NCBI GenBank assembly: GCA_964642855.1
Contig: CAZXSK010000002.1
Coordinates: 52,844-116,843, forward strand
Direction: 5' to 3'
Origin: CAZXSK01 sp964642855
Lineage (GTDB): Bacteria > Planctomycetota > Phycisphaerae > SM23-33
DNA: 64,000 bases
Below the pieces are notes generated by a model. The model saw only the letters and a list, made by a program, of their open reading frames with translations, was not told the DNA's origin and made no database searches. A program made the translations under genes and the position numbers. Shown in pieces: positions 42,954-49,574 of this stretch (positions are counted from its first letter, which is position 1; each line of letters starts with the position of its first letter).

Positions 42954-43795
42954 CGCCGGGCCTCCTCGTGGATTCTCGCCAGCAGCCTCTCGAACCGGTC
43001 GCGATGAGCTTCCGACGTCTCGACGGCCAGCACCCCGCGCGAATAGGCCTCGGCCACCTCCCGGGTGTCGGGGATTTCCGCGAGCACGACGATGTGCTGT
43101 TGATCGCAGAACTCGCGGGTCCGGCCATCGCCGGTGTCGGCGCGGTTGATCACCACGCCAAACGGCAGGCCGAGCTCTCGAACGGTCTCGACGGCGAGTT
43201 CCAGATCGCTCAGGCCAAACGGCGTGGGCTCGGTGACCAGCAGCACGTAGTCTGCTCCTCGGATCGCTTCGATGACCGGACACGACGTGCCCGGTGGGCA
43301 GTCGACGATCTGCAGGTCCGTCTTCGGGGCGGCGTTCTTGACCGCGCCGATCAGCGGCGGGCTCATGGCCTGGCCGATGTCCAGAACGCCCTGAACGAAC
43401 CGGACCTCGCCGGCCGATCCTGCCTGGAGGCACCCGATCTGCCGGGCCGTTTCGCGAATCGCACCGGCCGGGCATACCAACCAGCATCCGGCGCAGCCGT
43501 GACAGAGTTCCGGAAACGTCAGCACGGTTCCGTCCATCGGCACGATGGCGCTGAACTGGCAGATCTGCCCGCACCGCTGGCAGTGGGTGCACCTGGCCTG
43601 ATCGACCTCGGGGACCGGGGACGTCACGGGCCGGTCGTCCTGCAGATCGGGCCGAAGGAAGATCGCGCCGTTGGGCTCCTCGACGTCGCAGTCAAGGTAG
43701 GCGACGGCAACATTGCGGGACGCGACATGGGCAAGGTTGGTCGCGACGGTGGTCTTGCCCGTCCCGCCCTTGCCGCTGGCTACGGCAATTCTCAT
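42950..43795 (-). CDS. MinD/Mrp-type ATPase with ferredoxin domain, second paralogue
   Basis: 281 residues from 43795 (AGGA upstream). N-terminus RIAVASGKGGTGKTTVATNL, the deviant Walker A; then two ferredoxin motifs CTHCQRCGQIC and CHGCAGCWLVC; then VDCPPGTSCPVIEAI and VINRADTGDGRT of the MinD fold. It is the partner of the following ATPase gene, overlapping it by 4 bases, and the two probably form a heterodimer as in the Orange Protein complex of Desulfovibrio. Cytosolic. Confidence 0.91.
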   Translation of the reverse strand: MRIAVASGKGGTGKTTVATNLAHVASRNVAVAYLDCDVEEPNGAIFLRPDLQDDRPVTSPVPEVDQARCTHCQRCGQICQFSAIVPMDGTVLTFPELCHGCAGCWLVCPAGAIRETARQIGCLQAGSAGEVRFVQGVLDIGQAMSPPLIGAVKNAAPKTDLQIVDCPPGTSCPVIEAIRGADYVLLVTEPTPFGLSDLELAVETVRELGLPFGVVINRADTGDGRTREFCDQQHIVVLAEIPDTREVAEAYSRGVLAVETSEAHRDRFERLLARIHEEARR

Positions 43796-43880
43796 GGTGT
43801 TTTCCTGGATGAGACGGCGCCCGCCGGGCCGGCCTTTTCCCATCCGGCCCGGGCGGGCTGCACTCCCTCTGGCAGACAGA

Positions 43881-44258
43881 TCAGTCGCTGTCGGTCTCGG
43901 ACTGGATCTCTTCGATGCGCCTGTGGATGTCCTCCAGCGCCTCGGAGAAATACTCCGCCTGGGTCTTGAGGGCATCCAACTGCTGGCTGGAAGTCATCGC
44001 CCCGGCCTGCGGTGCCCCGGCCATCGCTGCACGCTCATAGCCGGTCAGGCCGGTTGCGTAGAAGCGATTGCGGAAGCCCCGTCCGCCACGACGGCGTCCG
44101 AAGCCTGCCCCGCGACCAAAGCCAAAACCCCTGCCGCCGCCAAAGCCCCGACCCGCGGGGTGGGCGTAGCCTGGCTGCTGGAATCCTGCGCAGAATCCGG
44201 CTGCGCGTCCGGTCATAGGTCCCATTCCTTCCGGTCCTGTTCGATCTCCGCCTGGCAT
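43881..44258 (-). CDS. DUF5320-type small Gly/Arg-rich protein
   Basis: 125 residues; AAGGAGAACACC precedes the ATG. Characteristic start MPGGDRTGPEGMGPMTGR, then a Gly/Phe/Arg-rich stretch (GRGFGGGRGFGFGRGAGFGR) and a C-terminal coiled-coil-like helix (LDALKTQAEYFSEALEDIHR). Proteins of this type regularly accompany NifX/ORP and MinD-ferredoxin genes in anaerobes. Molecular role unknown; the helix may mediate complex assembly. Confidence 0.85.
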   Translation of the reverse strand: MPGGDRTGPEGMGPMTGRAAGFCAGFQQPGYAHPAGRGFGGGRGFGFGRGAGFGRRRGGRGFRNRFYATGLTGYERAAMAGAPQAGAMTSSQQLDALKTQAEYFSEALEDIHRRIEEIQSETDSD

Positions 44259-44286
44259 GGTGTTCTCCTTGCTGTCAGGAGGCGTG

Positions 44287-44481
44287 TCAGCCTCGGATCA
44301 TCATTGCGTTGCACGTGGGGCATTTCTGTCGGTTACAGGGTTGCCCCGGGGTATGCGAAATCTGCAGGCCGCAACGGGGGCATACGCATACTCCGCCGGG
44401 CCCGGCGGCTGGTCTGCCGCCCTGTCGTTGTCCCCCTCGGCGACCGCCGCCTCGGGGTCCTCTTCCGTCACCTTGTGGCAT
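44287..44481 (-). CDS. small zinc-ribbon protein
   Basis: 64 residues from 44481 (GAGAGG upstream), overlapping the end of the ORP gene by 14 bases. A Gly/Arg/Gln-rich N-terminus is followed by CPRCG, then PCNRQKCPTC, giving a probable Zn or Fe-S site. Similar small Cys-rich proteins occur in ORP/Mrp clusters. A longer start 57 bases upstream is possible but less likely. Confidence 0.65.
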   Translation of the reverse strand: MPQGDGRGPRGGGRRGGQRQGGRPAAGPGGVCVCPRCGLQISHTPGQPCNRQKCPTCNAMMIRG

Positions 44482-44899
44482 GTCCGCCACCTCTCTTTCC
44501 TCGTCTCCTTGCCCTGCCCGGCCCGGGCCCTCTGCCACCCCGCCCCTGCATCCGTCGACGACGCCCGCAGCAGCCCGGCATCAGGAACACGTCCTCGCCA
44601 AAGCCGCCATCGGCAAAGGCAGAGAGCACCTCTTCGGCGTCGCCACAGGTCTGGGGGATCACGCGAACCCCCGCGCCCTGCAGGGCCATCTCCAGAGGCC
44701 GGGATATCGCTCCGCAGATCAGCACGTCGACGCCCAGCCCGGATACCTCGCCAGCCCTTGCCTGGGGATTCTCAGCCGAGAGCTCCACGCTCCGGCGAGC
44801 CATCTCCACGCCGTCGGCGACGTCCACCAGCACCAGCGTGCGGGCGACGTCGAAGACCGGACTGACCCGGCCTTGCCAGACTGGAAGGGCAACCTTCAT
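44468..44899 (-). CDS. NifX/NifB-C-like (Orange Protein family) protein, leftward arm
   Basis: 143 residues. The domain is the dinitrogenase iron-molybdenum cofactor-binding fold: MKVALPVWQGRVSPVFDVAR, GVDVLICGAISRPLEMALQG and GVRVIPQTCGDAEEVLSAF. A GTG directly before the ATG is an alternative start. No Shine-Dalgarno site is visible, in keeping with a predicted transcript start only 4-5 bases upstream. The tail has MPGCCGRRRR and is very basic. ORP from Desulfovibrio carries a Mo-Cu-S cluster; whether this one does is not known. First gene of the leftward operon. Confidence 0.87.
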   Translation of the reverse strand: MKVALPVWQGRVSPVFDVARTLVLVDVADGVEMARRSVELSAENPQARAGEVSGLGVDVLICGAISRPLEMALQGAGVRVIPQTCGDAEEVLSAFADGGFGEDVFLMPGCCGRRRRMQGRGGRGPGPGRARRRGKRGGGHATR

Positions 44900-44914
44900 C
44901 ACGGAATGGATGAA

Positions 44915-44930
44915 TCAATCCGCGTGCCAG
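44915..44930 (-). promoter_or_regulatory. candidate sigma54 promoter of the leftward ORP arm
   Basis: On the minus strand TGGCACGCGGATTGAT: the -24 element TGGCAC is perfect, spacing is correct, and the -12 element is TTGA in place of TTGC. Predicted start near 44903. Supported by a matching enhancer palindrome about 110 bases upstream. Confidence 0.4.
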
Positions 44931-45008
44931 ACCGTCTCAGTTCATCATAAACCAATGCCATAATTGCTCTTACATTCCAATAAAGCCGGCGGGCCGCAGC
45001 GATATATT

Positions 45009-45023
45009 ATTGCAATATGCAAT
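45009..45023. promoter_or_regulatory. candidate activator site ATTGCA-ATA-TGCAAT
   Basis: Perfect 6+6 palindrome with the core TGCA-N3-TGCA, shared with the site at 46448-46460. It lies about 113 bases upstream of the predicted leftward sigma54 start and just before the activator gene, so it may serve both as enhancer and for autoregulation. Confidence 0.55.
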
Positions 45024-45044
45024 GTTATTGCTTGCCTTGAGTGG

Positions 45045-45050
45045 TATACT
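45045..45050 (+). promoter_or_regulatory. possible -10 box (TATACT) of the sigma54-activator gene
   Basis: TATACT is 5/6 to consensus, 30 bases before the ATG; the matching -35 position (ATGTTA) is weak and overlaps the end of the palindrome at 45009-45023. Confidence 0.35.
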
Positions 45051-45080
45051 GCACGATTGAAAGAGAAAGGTCATCCCACG

Positions 45081-46445
45081 ATGGAGAATACGCAGGACAC
45101 CAGGCAGCGGGAGATCGCCATCCTCGACTCGGTCAACGAGGGCGTCTTCACGGTCGATATGGACTGGCAGATTACCGCCTTCAACAAGGCCGCCGAGAGA
45201 ATCACCAAGATCCCGGCCGAACATGCGATCGGAAGCCCCTGCTGCGACGTCTTCCGCGCGAGCATCTGCGAAACCCGCTGCGCGCTCCGACAGACGATGG
45301 CCAGCGGCCAGCCTGTACTCAACGCGACCGCGGACATCATCGATCAGCAAGGCCAGCGCGTGCCGATCCGCATCTCGACCGCCCTGCTGCGCGATAGCGC
45401 AGGCCGGGTCATCGGCGGCGTTGAGACGTTCCAGGACCTCAGCGAGGTCCGGCAGCTTCAGAAGGAACTCCAAGGCCGCTACACATTCGAGGACATCGTC
45501 GGGCGGAGCCCCGCGATGCGCCGGCTGTTCGATCTGCTGCCCCAGATCGCCGACAGCAGTTCGACGGTGCTGATCGAGGGCGCCAGCGGGACGGGCAAGG
45601 AACTGTTCGCGCGGGCGATCCACAACCTTTCCCCTCGCAAGGACAAGCCCTTCGTCGCGGTCAACTGCGCCGCCCTGCCCGACACACTCCTGGAGAGCGA
45701 GCTGTTCGGACACAAGGCCGGAGCGTTCACCGACGCCCGCGCCGACAAGCCCGGCCGGTTCGCCCTCGCCCAGGGCGGAACGATCTTCCTCGACGAAATC
45801 GGGGACATCTCCCGGGCGATGCAGGTCCGGCTGCTTCGGGTGCTCCAGGAGCGGGTGATCGAACCCCTCGGGGGCGTCGAGCCCGTCGAGGTAGACGTAC
45901 GGGTCATCGCTGCGACAAACAAGGATCTCGCCGCCCTGGTCAGTTCGGGCGACTTCCGCGACGACCTGTATTACCGCATCCGCGTCGTGCACCTGCCCCT
46001 GCCCGGTCTGGCCGATCGACGCGAGGACATCCCGCTGCTGGTCGAACATCTGGTCGCGAAGTTCAATCGCCTGCAGGGCAAAGACATCGCGGGGGTTTCC
46101 GACGAGGTCCTCGCCACGCTGATGGACCACCAGTACCCGGGCAATGTTCGCGAGCTGGAGAACATCGTGGAGCAGGCGTTCGTGCTCTGTCGCGGCGGGC
46201 AGATCGAGATCAGCCACCTGCCCCCCGAGCTGCGACCCACCGCAGGCCGGGAAGGCCAGGCCGGGCGGGCGATGACCCTCCAGGCCGTCGAGAAGGTCTT
46301 CATTGCAGAGGCGCTCCAGCGACGGCAAGGCAACCGCAGGCGGGCAGCGGAAGACCTGGGCATCGACGTCAGCACGTTGTATAGAAAGATCAAGTCGCTG
46401 GGGATCGATCCACCTGAAACGGACGGCCGGGGCAAGCGAAGATAA
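45081..46445 (+). CDS. sigma54-dependent activator with PAS domain, cognate regulator of the ORP cluster
   Basis: 454 residues from 45081 (AAAGG upstream). Residues 13-125 are a PAS domain with clustered cysteines C54, C55, C63 and C67, suited to redox or metal sensing. AAA+ domain: Walker A GASGTGKE (167-174), ELFGHKAGAFTDA with GAFTDA in place of GAFTGA (214-219), Walker B GGTIFLDEIGD and an R-finger region. The C-terminal Fis-type HTH is GNRRRAAEDLGIDVSTLYRK. It opens closed complexes of sigma54 polymerase. It sits between the two arms of the ORP cluster, like the regulator of the Desulfovibrio vulgaris orp operons. Confidence 0.9.
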   Translation: MENTQDTRQREIAILDSVNEGVFTVDMDWQITAFNKAAERITKIPAEHAIGSPCCDVFRASICETRCALRQTMASGQPVLNATADIIDQQGQRVPIRISTALLRDSAGRVIGGVETFQDLSEVRQLQKELQGRYTFEDIVGRSPAMRRLFDLLPQIADSSSTVLIEGASGTGKELFARAIHNLSPRKDKPFVAVNCAALPDTLLESELFGHKAGAFTDARADKPGRFALAQGGTIFLDEIGDISRAMQVRLLRVLQERVIEPLGGVEPVEVDVRVIAATNKDLAALVSSGDFRDDLYYRIRVVHLPLPGLADRREDIPLLVEHLVAKFNRLQGKDIAGVSDEVLATLMDHQYPGNVRELENIVEQAFVLCRGGQIEISHLPPELRPTAGREGQAGRAMTLQAVEKVFIAEALQRRQGNRRRAAEDLGIDVSTLYRKIKSLGIDPPETDGRGKRR

Positions 46446-46447
46446 CA

Positions 46448-46460
46448 GTGCATTTTGCAC
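46448..46460. promoter_or_regulatory. candidate enhancer site GTGCA-TTT-TGCAC
   Basis: Perfect palindrome with the same TGCA-N3-TGCA core and spacing as 45009-45023. Centre about 144 bases upstream of the predicted sigma54 start of the rightward ORP operon, a typical enhancer distance. Confidence 0.55.
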
Positions 46461-46528
46461 GACTCGGCGCTACTTCTCTTTTGCCGACCACAGGACGCTG
46501 ACTGGTGTTTCGAGGGTAAGATTAAACA

Positions 46529-46552
46529 ATAGTTAGACTTAGGGCTAACTAT
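46529..46552. promoter_or_regulatory. long inverted repeat ATAGTTAG-N8-CTAACTAT
   Basis: Perfect 8+8 inverted repeat 20 bases upstream of the sigma54 promoter. It could be the end hairpin of the activator mRNA (no T-run) or a second protein-binding site. Confidence 0.45.
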
Positions 46553-46571
46553 CGCGGGCCATGGCAGCGGC

Positions 46572-46587
46572 TGGCATGGTGGTTGCA
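46572..46587 (+). promoter_or_regulatory. sigma54 promoter of the rightward ORP operon
   Basis: TGGCATGGTGGTTGCA matches the consensus TGGCAYRNNNNTTGCW at every position. Predicted start near 46598, 15 bases before the ORP ATG. Confidence 0.8.
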
Positions 46588-46612
46588 TCTCCACCGGCAG
46601 GAAGGAGATGCC

Positions 46613-46975
46613 ATGAAAGTCGCAGTTACATCGCAGGGACAGGACACCAACTCGCCCGTGGACCCCCGATTCGGCCGGGCGAAGTTCTTCGTCATCGTCG
46701 ACACGGAGACCGGCGAGTCACGCGCGGTCGACAACGCGCAGAACCTGGCGGCCGCCCAGGGCGCGGGCATCCAGGCAGGCAGGAATGTCGTGGGCCTCGA
46801 AGTCGCCGCCGTTCTGACAGGCCACGTGGGACCCAAGGCGTTCGCGACCCTCCAGGCCGGCGGGGTGCAGGTCTACACCGGGGCGTCCGGGACCGTCGCC
46901 GAGGCGGTGCAGAGTTTCCAGGCCGGTCAGCTCCAGCTCGCCTCCGGGGCAGACGTCCAGGGTCACTGGGCGTGA
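46613..46975 (+). CDS. NifX/Orange Protein family protein, rightward arm
   Basis: 120 residues; GGAAGGAGATGCC precedes the ATG. The whole protein is one dinitrogenase-cofactor-type domain: VAVTSQGQDTNSPVDPRFGR, NVVGLEVAAVLTGHVGPKAF and AGGVQVYTGASGTVAEAVQSF. It resembles ORP-family proteins that bind a Mo/Cu-S cluster. First gene under the sigma54 promoter at 46572; the Mrp-ORP fusion follows after 58 bases. Confidence 0.9.
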   Translation: MKVAVTSQGQDTNSPVDPRFGRAKFFVIVDTETGESRAVDNAQNLAAAQGAGIQAGRNVVGLEVAAVLTGHVGPKAFATLQAGGVQVYTGASGTVAEAVQSFQAGQLQLASGADVQGHWA

Positions 46976-47033
46976 TCGGACAGCACCGATTGCCGAAACC
47001 CGCCGACACCCCAGCCGAAGGCAGCCGACCGAT

Positions 47034-48296
47034 ATGAGCCATCCATCACAACGAGACCCGCATCCGGATCCGTCGATGGGCGAGTTGGGGCAACGTCAAC
47101 TTGCGTCCCGGATGGAGCGTATCGGGCGGAAGGTCCTGGTCCTTTCCGGGAAGGGCGGCGTAGGCAAGAGTACGGTCGCGACGAACCTGGCCGTTTCGCT
47201 CGCACGTGCGGGCCATCGCGTTGGGCTGCTGGACGTGGATCTTCACGGCCCGAGCGTGCCGATGCTGCTGGGCCTGACAGGCCGTCGCATCGGCGCAGAC
47301 CCCAACGGCGGGATCGCGCCCATCAAGTTCAGCAACAACCTGTCTGTCGTCTCGGTAGGCCTGCTCCTGGAAAGCGCGGGTGATGCAGTGATCTGGCGCG
47401 GGCCCATGAAGTACAACGTTATCCGCCAGTTCCTCAAGGACGTATGCTGGGGGGAGCTGGATTACCTCGTGATCGACTCGCCTCCGGGCACGGGAGATGA
47501 GCCGCTGGCTGTGGCGCAACTGGTCGGGCGAAGCGGGGAGGCGGTCATCGTCACCACCCCCCAGGACGTCGCCATCGCGGACGTTCGGCGGAGCGTGTCT
47601 TTCTGCCGCAGACTCGAGCTTCCTGTTACGGGAATTGTCGAGAACATGAGCGGGCTGGTCTGCCCGCACTGCCGCGAGGTGATCGACGTATTCTCCACCG
47701 GCGGCGGAGAGAAGCTCGCAGCTGAGATGAGCGTGCCCTTCCTGGGGCGAATCCCGCTGGACCCGCGGGTGGCGGCCTCGGGCGACGAGGGCGTCCCGCT
47801 GGGGGCGTCAGACGAGCTAGGCCCGACGGCATCGGCCATTGCGGCGCTGACCGATGCAGTGGCCAGCCGGGGAAACGCCGCCGGCCCAGAAGCCGGTCAT
47901 GCAAACGAACTGTTGATGGCCACGAACACACAACCTGAACCCTCGAAGGAGAATGAACCCATGAAGATTGCCTTACCCGTAGCAGACGGCAGGCTGTGCA
48001 TGCACTTCGGCCACTGCGAGCAGTTCGCGGTCGTCGAGGTCGACGAAAGCAAATCGGTTGTCAGCACCACATTGACGACCCCCCCGCCACACGAGCCGGG
48101 CGTGCTGCCGCGATGGCTGGCCGAGCAGGGCGCCAACGTGATCATCGCCGGCGGCATGGGGATGCGAGCTCAGAACCTCTTCGCCCAGCACGGCATCGAG
48201 GTCGTCGTCGGCGCCCCGGCTGGGAATCCCCAGGAGATCGTGGCCGCCTACCTGGCCGGAGATCTGGAAGTCGGGCAGAATGTCTGCGACCACTGA
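47034..48296 (+). CDS. Mrp/NBP35-type ATPase fused to an Orange Protein (NifX-like) domain
   Basis: 420 residues. Residues 30-275 are an Mrp ATPase: Walker A SGKGGVGKST (39-47), DVDLHGPSVPMLLGL, IDSPPGTGDEPLAV and the cluster-binding C210-x-x-C213 (VCPHC). A flexible linker follows, then from Met310 a complete NifX/ORP domain (MKIALPVADGRLCMHFGHCE, NVIIAGGMGMRAQNLFAQHG). GAAGGAGAATGAACCC lies just before the Met310 codon (47961), so the C-terminal domain may also be made alone. Mrp carries Fe-S clusters; its ORP partner is a separate gene in Desulfovibrio. The ribosome site for 47034 is weak. Confidence 0.9.
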   Translation: MSHPSQRDPHPDPSMGELGQRQLASRMERIGRKVLVLSGKGGVGKSTVATNLAVSLARAGHRVGLLDVDLHGPSVPMLLGLTGRRIGADPNGGIAPIKFSNNLSVVSVGLLLESAGDAVIWRGPMKYNVIRQFLKDVCWGELDYLVIDSPPGTGDEPLAVAQLVGRSGEAVIVTTPQDVAIADVRRSVSFCRRLELPVTGIVENMSGLVCPHCREVIDVFSTGGGEKLAAEMSVPFLGRIPLDPRVAASGDEGVPLGASDELGPTASAIAALTDAVASRGNAAGPEAGHANELLMATNTQPEPSKENEPMKIALPVADGRLCMHFGHCEQFAVVEVDESKSVVSTTLTTPPPHEPGVLPRWLAEQGANVIIAGGMGMRAQNLFAQHGIEVVVGAPAGNPQEIVAAYLAGDLEVGQNVCDH

Positions 48297-48720
48297 ATCC
48301 GAAGCGACCTTGCTCCAGCGAACGCGCAACGCCGCGCACCCTCGCTGTATTGTCTGCAGCCTGGGCAGTTCGTGCGGCCTGGGTCTGCGGTTTACGCCCC
48401 GGTCCGACGGCAGCGTGCGGGCGATTTTCGAGTGCAGCCGCCGGTGGCAGGGCTACGATGGTGTCCTGCACGGCGGGGTGACGTCGTCGCTGCTGGACGG
48501 GGCGATGACCAACTGCCTGTTCGCCCGCGGGATCGTGGCGGTAACCGCGGAGATGCGGGTCCGCTTCCGGCATCCGGTCGAGCTGGACACCGCTGCGGAG
48601 GTCAGGGCGCACGTGTCGCGCAGCCAGTCGCCGCTGCACGTCGTCGAGGCGGAGGTTGTCCAGGGCGGGAAGGTCAAGGCCACCGCGACGGGGAAGTTCA
48701 TGGAGAAAGACAGCCCGTGA
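48280..48720 (+). CDS. PaaI-family hotdog thioesterase
   Basis: 146 residues, overlapping the Mrp-ORP gene by 17 bases. N-terminal cysteine-containing segment CIVCSLGSSCGLGLRF, typical of one PaaI-like branch, then the hotdog core GYDGVLHGGVTSSLLDGAMT with the catalytic region HGG and AEMRVRFRHPVELD. It hydrolyses acyl-CoA thioesters; the substrate is unknown. The overlap on both sides (GTGA with the next gene) places it in the ORP operon. Confidence 0.88.
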   Translation: MSATTESEATLLQRTRNAAHPRCIVCSLGSSCGLGLRFTPRSDGSVRAIFECSRRWQGYDGVLHGGVTSSLLDGAMTNCLFARGIVAVTAEMRVRFRHPVELDTAAEVRAHVSRSQSPLHVVEAEVVQGGKVKATATGKFMEKDSP

Positions 48721-49574
48721 GCAACAACCCAGCCATCGAACAGTTCCTCCTTTCCGAGCGGCCCAACTACGTTCCGCAGAACGAGGAGGAAACCGTCTTC
48801 CGTGCAGCGTTCGATGCGAAGATCCCCCTGATTCTCAAAGGCCCGACGGGCTGCGGAAAGACGCGCTTCGTCGAGCACATGGCCTGCGAACTGTCGCTAC
48901 CCCTCGTGACAGTCTCCTGCCACGAGGACCTCACCGCGGCCGACCTGATCGGGCGGTTCCTGCTGAAGGACAACGAAACGGTCTGGCAGGATGGCCCGCT
49001 GACACTCGCGCTGCGACACGGAGGGATCTGCTATCTCGACGAGATCGTCGAGGCCCGCAAGGACACGACCGTCATCATCCACTCGCTTACCGACGATCGG
49101 CGGATTCTGTACATCGACAAGACCGGCGAGGTCGTCTCTGCGCACCCAAGTTTCATGATGATCCTCAGCTACAATCCCGGCTATCAGAGTATCGTCAAGG
49201 ATCTCAAGCAGTCCACCAAGCAGCGATTCGCAAGCATCCACTTCGCCCACCCCAACGTGGAGACCGAAACGGAGATCATCCGCACCGAGAGCGGCTTGGA
49301 CAAAACTCAGAGCCGGAAGCTTGCAGAAATGGGCTCAAAGATCCGACAGCTCAAGGGCTTCGGCCTGGACGAGGGCGTATCCAGCCGGCTGCTGGTATAC
49401 GTCGGCCGGCTGATCCGCAGCGGGTTGTCGCCGATCCAGGCCACACGGCACGCCATCAGCCAGACCCTCACGGACGAAGTCGAAGTGCTGGAATCGATCC
49501 AGAGCATCGCCAAGCTCTACTTCGGTGACCTGATGGAGGAATCACCCGATGACTCCGGCCAGGCCACATCCTGA
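48717..49574 (+). CDS. MoxR-type AAA+ ATPase (CbbQ/NirQ/NorQ family)
   Basis: 285 residues from a GTG at 48717 overlapping the previous stop (GTGA). Walker A LKGPTGCGKTRFVEH, Walker B GGICYLDEIVEARKDTT, sensor region MMILSYNPGYQSIVKDLKQS and STKQRFASIHFAHP. The family works with a VWA partner to activate metalloenzymes such as Rubisco or NO reductase by remodelling. Here neither enzyme is present and the gene belongs to the ORP operon, so an ORP or Mo/Cu-related target is inferred. Overlaps its partner gene by 26 bases. Confidence 0.92.
   Translation: MSNNPAIEQFLLSERPNYVPQNEEETVFRAAFDAKIPLILKGPTGCGKTRFVEHMACELSLPLVTVSCHEDLTAADLIGRFLLKDNETVWQDGPLTLALRHGGICYLDEIVEARKDTTVIIHSLTDDRRILYIDKTGEVVSAHPSFMMILSYNPGYQSIVKDLKQSTKQRFASIHFAHPNVETETEIIRTESGLDKTQSRKLAEMGSKIRQLKGFGLDEGVSSRLLVYVGRLIRSGLSPIQATRHAISQTLTDEVEVLESIQSIAKLYFGDLMEESPDDSGQATS

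Noticed and set aside
41940..48296. Nitrogenase cofactor biosynthesis cluster
   Set aside because: No nifHDK, nifEN or nifB radical-SAM gene; the NifX-like domains with MinD-ferredoxin ATPases and Mrp fit the ORP arrangement better.
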